Shown one piece after another: positions 36,088-42,718 of a DNA stretch of 42,718 nucleotides. Numbering within the stretch: the stretch's first letter is position 1; the number at the start of each line of letters is the position of its first letter. Below the pieces are notes generated by a model. The model did no database searches, was not told the DNA's origin, and saw only the letters and a list, made by a program, of their open reading frames with translations. The translations under genes were made by a program, and so were the position numbers. Source of the stretch: a virus; the IMG/VR virus record IMGVR_UViG_3300046656_000396, positions 1 to 42,718 of that record. One strand, given 5' to 3'.

Positions 36088-36127
36088 CAGCAGCGCGCGG
36101 GTTTATCCGCTTTCCCGCGCGCTGCTG
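36088..36127 (+). terminator. Strong hairpin after the capsid gene
   Basis: CAGCAGCGCGCGGG and CCCGCGCGCTGCTG form a perfect 14-bp stem with a 12-base TTTATCCGCTTT loop, 10 bases after the capsid stop. No T-run follows. It is likely a partial terminator that keeps capsid mRNA in excess over the tail genes, as in many phages. Confidence 0.7.
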
Positions 36128-36152
36128 GGTGTGTCCTCTCCGGAGCGCATGA

Positions 36153-36737
36153 ATGAGCAGCAAGGGTCGAGCAGGCAGGTACGCAGTGGGCATCGGCTCC
36201 GGGCTCGCTGCGGGCGCTGCGACTGGCGCATCGATCGGCGGACCCTGGGGCGCTCTCGTGGGCGGTGTTGTCGGCGGAGTTGGTGGAGCGATCGGCACGG
36301 GCGTCAACGAGGGTTATCTCTCGGACCAAGACGCGCGGCTAAAGGCTCAGCAGGACCGCGAGAAGAAAGCCGTACTGCTCAACCTGCTTCGCAATGAGGC
36401 CCAGCAGTACGGGGCTCCCACGGGCGCGACTGACACCGCGCTCGAGATGCAAGGTCTAAACCGCGACATAGCCGAGCAGAACCGTCAGGTCGACCTGTCA
36501 CGCAGGCTCGACCCGAACGCGTTCGTGGGCATGGCGACCAACGCCACGCGGGCGGCGGGCGGCATCTACAACGCGGCGAATCAACCGAGTCCGGGCCCGA
36601 ACATCCCGACGCTCGAGAACCCAGGCGCGTATCAGTACCTGGGCCAAGACCAGCAGTTTCAGCTTCAGGGCCCCCGCACGGATGACGAGTACGCGCTCGA
36701 CCCGAGCCGCTTCGGCGTGAATCGAGGCTTCCGGTGA
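36153..36737 (+). CDS. Glycine-zipper virion protein, 194 aa
   Basis: ATG at 36153. Residues about 10-50 are a Gly/Ala-rich amphipathic or membrane-active stretch with GxxxG spacing (VGIGSGLAAGAATGASIGG, GALVGGVVGGVGGAIGTGV). The rest is soluble, Gln/Asn-rich. Glycine-zipper N-termini are seen in ejected internal virion proteins and some holins. Its place between capsid and adaptor favours a virion role. GTGA coupling to the next gene. Confidence 0.7.
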   Translation: MSSKGRAGRYAVGIGSGLAAGAATGASIGGPWGALVGGVVGGVGGAIGTGVNEGYLSDQDARLKAQQDREKKAVLLNLLRNEAQQYGAPTGATDTALEMQGLNRDIAEQNRQVDLSRRLDPNAFVGMATNATRAAGGIYNAANQPSPGPNIPTLENPGAYQYLGQDQQFQLQGPRTDDEYALDPSRFGVNRGFR

Positions 36738-37708
36738 GAAGCGAAGACCTCGAAGCAGCTGCGCGCCAATCGTCGTTCATCGGTGACGCGGTCGCCTATC
36801 CCGAATACACGCAGGCGAAGGTCTTCACCGAGATCAACGACAAGCTGCAGACGGCTTTCGAGGACATCGTGGTGAAGGCGCGCGCGGGCTACTGGCTGCA
36901 TGAGTTCGTGTTCACCACGACCACGGCCGCGCGCTACCGCATCCCTCCGCGTGCAGTCGTGGGCGGACTCGAGAAGGTCGAGATCAGCGCGGGCGGGACG
37001 AACCCGTTCATCAAGCTGTCCGAGATTCCGCAGAGCATCATCCAGGACTACGAGGGCAACGCGCCCAGCTACCCGTACGTGTTCACCGTGCAGGGCGACC
37101 AGGTCGAGATCGTGCCCGCGCCTACGGCCGGCATGGTGCTACGGATGACGTACTACATCCGCCCGTCGCGGCTCGTCATCTCGCAAAGCTCGACGCAGAT
37201 CGGCTCGGGCGTCGACCGCGGACGCGTTACCGGCGTGAACACGAGCACGCGCGTGGTCACCGTGAACGCGCTGCCGTTCGACTACTCGCTGGCGGTGCCC
37301 GCGGCCATCACCACAGCCACGCAGACGGTCGACATCGTGCACCCCGACGGATGGCACGAGCTCTCGCTGGTGGGCGCTACGCAGACGCTGAGCGGACTCA
37401 ACATCACGATCGGCGGCACTGACTCTCTGGGCGACGTGCAGCTGGGCGACTACGTGCGCGTGGCTGATCAGACCGACTGGCCATGCCTCCCGGACGACTT
37501 CCACCGCTGTCTCGCGGATACGGCGGCGATCAAGATTCTGCTGGAGATCCATCTGCTCGAGAAGGCCGAGGCGCTCACCGCGACCAACGGCTTCGACATC
37601 GCCCGGCTTCGCTCGTTGCTCTTGCCGCGCGTGAAGGCTGAGCCGAAGCAGATCGGAATCCTGCGCCGCTCGCGTGGCTGGGGCTACCCAGGCTGGAGGC
37701 TCAGCTAG
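36734..37708 (+). CDS. Tail adaptor, T7 gp11-like (tubular A), 324 aa
   Basis: GTG at 36734 overlaps the previous stop. The N-terminus MRSEDLEAAARQSSFIGDAVAYPEYTQAKVFTEINDKLQTAFEDIV and the beta-rich middle (YRIPPRAVVGGLEKVEI, FTVQGDQVEIVPAPTAGMVLRMTYYIRPSRLV) resemble podoviral head-to-tail adaptors that sit under the portal. C-terminal helix (AAIKILLEIHLLEKAEALTATNG). Followed directly by the nozzle-like gene. Family call by layout and gene order. Confidence 0.7.
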   Translation: MRSEDLEAAARQSSFIGDAVAYPEYTQAKVFTEINDKLQTAFEDIVVKARAGYWLHEFVFTTTTAARYRIPPRAVVGGLEKVEISAGGTNPFIKLSEIPQSIIQDYEGNAPSYPYVFTVQGDQVEIVPAPTAGMVLRMTYYIRPSRLVISQSSTQIGSGVDRGRVTGVNTSTRVVTVNALPFDYSLAVPAAITTATQTVDIVHPDGWHELSLVGATQTLSGLNITIGGTDSLGDVQLGDYVRVADQTDWPCLPDDFHRCLADTAAIKILLEIHLLEKAEALTATNGFDIARLRSLLLPRVKAEPKQIGILRRSRGWGYPGWRLS

Positions 37709-40251
37709 TGGGCGAGGCTTCTCCAAAAGCGGCCTCAGCGCATCGTGGTGCCGTGCGTCAGACGGTGTTGAAGCCACTCGGCCTCATGACCACGCCGAAC
37801 CCTTACGGGCAGTTCCCGGCCGGCGCGCTCTCGGACGCCACGAACTGCGTCATTCGTCGCCCAGGGCAGCTGCAAGCTGCACCGAGCTACACGAACTATA
37901 CGCTGCTCAACACCACGACCGGCACGAACGATCTGCTGCGTCTCATGGTTCCGCTCGACTCAGGGCACGTGTTCTCGTTCTCGAACAGCGCGGCCCTAAA
38001 CTGGGCCATCTCGGAAGGCGTTCCAGGCGGCACGGTATTCACCGGAGCGTTCCCGTCGACCGTGGACGTGAACACGCTCTTTTCCACCTCGCGCGTCACG
38101 AGCACGCGGTCACGCGATCGGATGCTCGTGAACAGCAATCGCGGGGTCATGGTGGGCGACGTCATGGCGCCAGCGAGCTCGGGAGACCGCACGCTGCGCT
38201 GGGCATGTCTTCCGCAGGCACAGATTGCTTGGCAGAGCGTCACGGGGTCGGCCACGTCGCCGATCCCGACCGGCATCATGATCGCCTACACCGCGGTGTA
38301 CACGCGCGAGTTCTCAGACGGATACATCATCAAGAGCATCCCGGCCGCGCCCTACAAAATCCTCAACGACAGCGGCGGCCCGGTCCAGTACACGAACAAA
38401 ATCAACCTGGCTCCGTTTGGCGTTTCGCGGACAGGTGACTTCGTAGAGATCTACCGAACGGACGGCCTCTCGACGGCAAGCATCAACGCCGACCCAGGGG
38501 CGACGTTCAAGCTCGTTCTTCGATACCAGCTCACGGCAACGGACATCACCAACGGCTTCGTGTCGCTCGCCGACACGCAGCCAATGATCGCGCCGTACTA
38601 CACGAGCACGGGGCGGGAGCTTTACACGAACCCCTATCAGGAGGGCTCGACGGGTGGAAATCGGCAGCCGGACATCTGCGGTGCGATGGCCACGTTCAAG
38701 GGCTTCACGTTCTACGGCAACATCACCGAGCGCGCGCAATGGACGCTCGCGGTTCCAGCAGGCGTCGTTGATACGACCACCACCACAGCGAGCCCATACA
38801 AACGCGCAAACGGTGTCGGGGCTAGAGTGTTGTCGTCTGGAACGATCACCAACGGAAGCCCGACTATAACCGCAGTCTCCGCGGCCGACATGGTTGGCAT
38901 CGTTGCTGGTCAGCAGTGGATGAGTGGATCGTTCTTTCCGGTGTTCACACCGATAGCTTCGGTCGGTGCGACCACGATCACGCTGTCCGCGAATGCGTCT
39001 GCTGGTGGATCCGCTATCGGGTTCAGCTTCGATGACGTGCTCGAGGTCGATGGGAATATTTTTCGTATCAGCAGCATGCTTTCGCTGTACGGGGCGCCCG
39101 GATACGAAGTCACAACCAGCCAGACCATTGGCATTTCAAACGGCGCTGACAACAGCGGCGTGACGCTCGTCTTCGAGCACGCCATGGCCTACGGCCAGGC
39201 GCCGAATCTCACGCAAAACTTCACTATCCGAGGCACTCACGGCGCGAACTACTCGCCGCCGATCCCCGAATACAACGCGACCGTACAAACGATTACGCCT
39301 GTCACCACGAAGAACCTGCTTCGCTGGAGCAAGGACAGCGAGCCCGAGCACGTCCCGTCGGTGAATGAGACACAGGTCGGCTCTGCTTCGATCATCGCGA
39401 TGGCGACCACCAAGGATGCGCTGTGGATCGCATGCACGGACGGCGTGTATCGGCTCAGCGGCGACGGCGGCGTCTGGCGCGTCGATCTCGTAGCACCCGG
39501 CCTCGTGCTGTGCGCTCCGCGCTGCATGGTGAACAACCGAGAGACGATCTACGCGTATACAAATCTCGGCTTCGGCGCGATCACAGATTCCGGGTTCATC
39601 CCGATCAGCCACACGCGCGTGCGCGAGTTACTGCCTGGGCCACCGTTCGCCGAAACGGCAAGTCTGATCCTCGGCCACAACGATGGAGATGGCGAAGTAA
39701 TCATCGGCCTCGGCCTCAACGCGACGACATACCTCGTCTACAACACGTTCACCGAGACGTTCACGCGCATCTACGACACCGCGAACCATTTTCAGTTCAC
39801 GACAGCGTTTGCGTGGCAAGAGAACCCGGCATCAGGCTCTCAGGCGTTCCTCTGGGGCGTGTCCGAAGCCGGAGTTCAGCCGGCTTGGTTTCAGTGGAAC
39901 TCGGCGACTGCATACCTGTCGCCCGGCGTGACGTTCACGCCGTTCTACGGTGACGCGCCATTCCAGACGAAGCAGTGGATCGACATCACGTACATGTTCA
40001 TGTCCGAGGCCTCCGGCTACACGCTGACAGCTTCGCTGGCGAACGCTGTGATCGCCACGCCCGTGCCCATCGTTGCAGCTCAGGGCGGCGGCGATGCGGT
40101 GTGCACCGTAGGTGTCCCGCGAAAATACGCCATCGCCCCAAAGATCATCGTTGGCTTCGGCATTGCCAGTTCGATCACAACGAACCGCGTGCTTCTCGAA
40201 GGTGTCTCGGTTCGTTACGCGGCCATTGGCCCACAGCAGGTGACGCGCTGA
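37708..40251 (+). CDS. Tail nozzle, T7 gp12-like (tubular B), 847 aa
   Basis: GTG at 37708 overlaps the previous stop. N-terminus carries the pattern NPYGQFPAGALSDATNCVIRRPGQLQ (about 29-54), the hallmark seen near the start of podoviral nozzle proteins (P-x-G-A-L-x-x-A-x-N-x-x-I-R-R-x-G). The rest is beta-rich with propeller-like repeats (STTKDALWIACTDGVYRLSGDG-type strands, ISHTRVRELLPG). It forms the distal tube through which DNA exits. Stop overlaps the next ATG (TGATG). Confidence 0.78.
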   Translation: MGEASPKAASAHRGAVRQTVLKPLGLMTTPNPYGQFPAGALSDATNCVIRRPGQLQAAPSYTNYTLLNTTTGTNDLLRLMVPLDSGHVFSFSNSAALNWAISEGVPGGTVFTGAFPSTVDVNTLFSTSRVTSTRSRDRMLVNSNRGVMVGDVMAPASSGDRTLRWACLPQAQIAWQSVTGSATSPIPTGIMIAYTAVYTREFSDGYIIKSIPAAPYKILNDSGGPVQYTNKINLAPFGVSRTGDFVEIYRTDGLSTASINADPGATFKLVLRYQLTATDITNGFVSLADTQPMIAPYYTSTGRELYTNPYQEGSTGGNRQPDICGAMATFKGFTFYGNITERAQWTLAVPAGVVDTTTTTASPYKRANGVGARVLSSGTITNGSPTITAVSAADMVGIVAGQQWMSGSFFPVFTPIASVGATTITLSANASAGGSAIGFSFDDVLEVDGNIFRISSMLSLYGAPGYEVTTSQTIGISNGADNSGVTLVFEHAMAYGQAPNLTQNFTIRGTHGANYSPPIPEYNATVQTITPVTTKNLLRWSKDSEPEHVPSVNETQVGSASIIAMATTKDALWIACTDGVYRLSGDGGVWRVDLVAPGLVLCAPRCMVNNRETIYAYTNLGFGAITDSGFIPISHTRVRELLPGPPFAETASLILGHNDGDGEVIIGLGLNATTYLVYNTFTETFTRIYDTANHFQFTTAFAWQENPASGSQAFLWGVSEAGVQPAWFQWNSATAYLSPGVTFTPFYGDAPFQTKQWIDITYMFMSEASGYTLTASLANAVIATPVPIVAAQGGGDAVCTVGVPRKYAIAPKIIVGFGIASSITTNRVLLEGVSVRYAAIGPQQVTR

Positions 40252-40622
40252 TGGCTCTCACACACCAGATCGGGCGGCGCATCTTCAAGCCCGAGCAAGC
40301 CGAGCTCGGAGCGCACGCACGCGACGTGCAAGAGATCTTCAACAAGATGCCAGTCATCGAGCATCGCGTGATCGAAGACTTCTACGCGGAGCCGATGGTG
40401 CTGCGCGCGAACGAAGAGCCCTTCAGCATCGAGCTCGTTCGCATCGCGAACATGTACGCGCTCGAGACGCCCGTAAGCGCGTGCTTCGGCATGGTGCACT
40501 ACGTGTGGAAGCCGACCAACGGCGGCGCGCAAATCACGAAGATCGGCGGCATGGACGTCGCGACCAACGGCGCGACCAAGTACCGGTTCTACTACCGCAT
40601 CACCTACAGGATGGTCAGCTGA
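40251..40622 (+). CDS. Small tail-region protein, 123 aa
   Basis: ATG at 40251 overlaps the nozzle stop. Residues 1-35 look helical and charged (QAELGAHARDVQEIFNKMPVIEH); the rest is beta-rich (EPFSIELVRIANMYALETPVSACFG, YRFYYRITYRMVS). A compact protein between nozzle and internal proteins; a tail-closure or fibre-attachment role is possible. TGATG coupling to the Q/N-rich gene. Confidence 0.7.
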   Translation: MALTHQIGRRIFKPEQAELGAHARDVQEIFNKMPVIEHRVIEDFYAEPMVLRANEEPFSIELVRIANMYALETPVSACFGMVHYVWKPTNGGAQITKIGGMDVATNGATKYRFYYRITYRMVS

Positions 40623-42718
40623 TGGCGACCGGGCCCGTACTGAAAAAGAAGCAGCTCGGCGCGGTTCAGGAGCGCGTACCGCCCGTGGGCTCAGCGAGTC
40701 CCGGCACGATCATCCAGCCAGGTCCGTACACGACTGGTTCGGCTGGTGTTGGCGTGGTGCCTAACCCCGTGACGACTACGCCATCTTCGGCTGTAGGGTC
40801 GAGCCAGTATTCTCAATACGCGCAGGCAGGAACGCCGAACGGTGTTCCGCAGTCTTTCACCGATGGCATCGCAAGCTTGATCGCGGGCGACACGGGCGCG
40901 AACAACCGCAATGCGCACGGCAATCGCACGTTCAGCTACAACGGCCAGGCGTACACCGTTCCAGAGAACGGCTACAGCCAAGACGAGTTCAATGACATCG
41001 TCAATCGCGCCTGGAACTCGACGACGCCTGCACAAAAGCAGGAGTACATCCAGACAGATGCCAAGGCGACTGCGGGCATCAACCAGACGAACCTGACCAA
41101 TGCAGCCTCGCAAGCCGCGCTGCAGGCGCCACAGAACAACGCCAAGGTTGCAAGCAACTACTGGACGAATACGGTTCAGCCGGCGCAGCAGAGGGCAGAC
41201 ACCGCCGCCGCGTCGCAGATCACGGGCGACAGACAGGCCGAAGGCGAGATCGCTGGCAACGCGAAGGCCTACGGCGACACGCTCGACCAGAATCAGGGCC
41301 TGCGGATGGCGGGCATCCAGGCGACCAACGCCTACGACACCGGGCAAGCGCAGCGCTACGAAGACGCGACCAACCAGGCGAACAGCCAGCTGTCCGGCTA
41401 CGGCCAGCAGTACACCAACATCGCCAACCAGGCGAATACGCAGCAGACCGGCTACTTCAACGACTACCGCAATCAGCTGCAGGACATCAACGCGAACCAG
41501 TCTGCGCTTACCTCGCAGAATGCTTCGACGCTGAATGGCATCAGCGCGAATCAGACCGGCCTATACAACAACTTCATGGGCGATGTTGCGTCGTCCAACG
41601 CGCAGCAGAATCAGAACCTGAGTCAGTTTGGCGGAGCCGTAAGCAGCGCCAACAGCACGGCGAACCAGAACCTCGCTGGCTTCGGAACGACCGTAGCGAA
41701 CGCGAACAGCCAACAGAACGCGGTGCTCGGGCAGTATCTAAACGAGCTCTCGCAGATGAACAGCGAGGATCGTGGCGCGTTCCTGAAGTACCTCGGCGAG
41801 ACTGACCCGCTGATGGCGCAGAAGGTCGCGCAGGCGTCGAACCCGCAGTACGTCGCGAATCAAGAAGACGCGGTCCAGCAGTTCAAGAACAACTACAACC
41901 CTGAGACCACGGACCAAGAGCGGTTCCTTGCTGAGCTTGCGCGTCGCAAGTTCGAGAGCGATGACCAGGGCAGCCGCCAGGCTCTCATGCAACAGCTTGC
42001 GGGGCGCGGGCTGAAGTCTGGTGGGCTCGTAATCGCTGGCCAGCAGCAGGCGCAGCAGCAGATCGCGCAGGACAGGCAGGCGAGTGAGCTCGGACTCAAC
42101 GCGAATGCCGTGGCGCGAGCCGAACGCAACCGCGTCGACTTCTCGAACGCGTCGACAGCGCTGCGAAATGCTGACGACGCGATGAAGCAGTTTTCTGACA
42201 CGTACGCCCAGAACGAAGCGGTACGCGTCGGCAATCTCGCGCAGCAGCGCAACCAGCAGAGCCTGAACACGACCGGTCAGATCACCGCGCGCGACACCGC
42301 TGGTTACAACGCCGGCACCCAGACCGTCCGCGACAACTACGGCCGCGACGCCGACTATTACAACGCGAGCCAGACGGTCAACAACCAGAACTACGGCCGT
42401 AATCTCGACTACTACAACGCCGGCACGCAGACGGTGAATGACAACTTTGCGCGCGACCAAGCCGGATTCAACGCAGGCACGGTGACAAACGAGGACAACA
42501 CCGGCCGCGCAAACGACATCTTCAACAACGGCACCACGACCAACAACAGCAACACGTTCCGCGACCAGGGCATCCTGAACGCCGGCAACCAGTTGGTGAA
42601 CGACACCAGCAACAGGTCCACGGGCGCCGTCGACAAGAACGTCGGAATCACGCAAACGCAGCTCGGCAACACCGGCTCGTCTGTCGGTCTGAACATCGGC
42701 ACGAACGGCACGAACAAC
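40622..42718 (+). CDS. Q/N-rich virion protein, N-terminal part (continues at base 1)
   Basis: ATG at 40622 overlaps the previous stop. The frame is open to the end of the window and on the circle continues to 450 (786 residues in total). N-terminus Gly/Pro/Thr-rich, then Gln/Asn/Ala-rich helical stretches. Residues about 405-520 are more regular (LKYLGETDPLMAQKVAQAS, ERFLAELARRKFESDDQGSRQALMQQLAGRGLKSGG). Residues about 560-670 hold six copies of an 18-residue unit of NAGTQTVNDNYGRDxDYY type. Very low hydrophobicity. Likely internal or ejected virion protein. Confidence 0.8.
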   Translation, partial: MATGPVLKKKQLGAVQERVPPVGSASPGTIIQPGPYTTGSAGVGVVPNPVTTTPSSAVGSSQYSQYAQAGTPNGVPQSFTDGIASLIAGDTGANNRNAHGNRTFSYNGQAYTVPENGYSQDEFNDIVNRAWNSTTPAQKQEYIQTDAKATAGINQTNLTNAASQAALQAPQNNAKVASNYWTNTVQPAQQRADTAAASQITGDRQAEGEIAGNAKAYGDTLDQNQGLRMAGIQATNAYDTGQAQRYEDATNQANSQLSGYGQQYTNIANQANTQQTGYFNDYRNQLQDINANQSALTSQNASTLNGISANQTGLYNNFMGDVASSNAQQNQNLSQFGGAVSSANSTANQNLAGFGTTVANANSQQNAVLGQYLNELSQMNSEDRGAFLKYLGETDPLMAQKVAQASNPQYVANQEDAVQQFKNNYNPETTDQERFLAELARRKFESDDQGSRQALMQQLAGRGLKSGGLVIAGQQQAQQQIAQDRQASELGLNANAVARAERNRVDFSNASTALRNADDAMKQFSDTYAQNEAVRVGNLAQQRNQQSLNTTGQITARDTAGYNAGTQTVRDNYGRDADYYNASQTVNNQNYGRNLDYYNAGTQTVNDNFARDQAGFNAGTVTNEDNTGRANDIFNNGTTTNNSNTFRDQGILNAGNQLVNDTSNRSTGAVDKNVGITQTQLGNTGSSVGLNIGTNGTNN
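42533..42718. repeat. Terminal direct repeat, right copy
   Basis: Exact copy of bases 1-186 (see left copy). The duplicated stretch lies inside the Q/N-rich virion gene. In annotation only one copy should be counted. Confidence 0.95.

Noticed and set aside
1-42718. T7-type (RNA polymerase encoding) podovirus
   Set aside because: Adaptor and nozzle genes resemble T7-like ones, but no single-subunit RNA polymerase or DNA polymerase gene is present and there is a lambda-like immunity region.

Overview
The window is the genome of a temperate, podovirus-like tailed phage, written linearly. Its first 186 bases recur exactly as its last 186 bases (1-186 = 42533-42718), and one open reading frame runs through the join. 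The molecule is therefore circular, or terminally redundant, with a unit length of 42,532 bp. There are no ribosomal or host housekeeping genes. The DNA is GC-rich with strong GC bias at third codon positions. Genes are packed with 1-4 base start/stop overlaps (ATGA, GTGA, TGATG). Two outer-membrane-type lipoprotein signals point to a Gram-negative, high-GC host. The host cannot be named from the sequence; a myxobacterium-like host is only a guess, based on the collagen-like lipoprotein.

The virion block is transcribed rightwards from about 24.9 kb through the join to 10.8 kb. Order: a run of small Cys-rich and membrane genes; large terminase; small genes; portal; scaffold-like protein; major capsid; glycine-zipper protein; a T7 gp11-like adaptor; a gp12-like nozzle; three large hydrophilic or Q/N-rich internal virion-type proteins; about seven small tail/fibre-type proteins; two paralogous laminin-G-like fibre proteins with 19-residue repeats; and a holin-like peptide. 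No endolysin and no phage RNA polymerase is recognisable.

The leftward operon (16.2 to 11.0 kb) carries small genes, a Sak4-like RecA-fold ATPase, an excisionase-like protein and a tyrosine integrase. The immunity region (16.2-17.7 kb) is organised as in lambda. A repressor gene and a divergent cro-like gene share three TTGACA-N2-TGTCAA type operators, and three more sit in front of the leftward operon. A collagen-like lipoprotein gene lies between the second operator cluster and the repressor. The rightward early operon (17.5-22.6 kb) encodes a lambda-O-like initiator with an iteron array inside its own gene (the likely origin), a RusA-like resolvase, an adenine methyltransferase and several tiny membrane proteins. 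It is followed by tandem hairpins, a structured element and two tRNA-type genes.

Unusual features: a stem-loop element present once in each early transcript (15796-15888 minus, 22712-22800 plus) with conserved ends and divergent interiors; a tRNA-like gene with a 17-nt anticodon loop; a recurring GAACCGGGAGA leader in front of five genes; predicted transcription starts that fall on start codons; about a dozen tiny CxxC proteins; and a divergent promoter region at 24.8-24.9 kb built on a perfect 13-bp inverted repeat.
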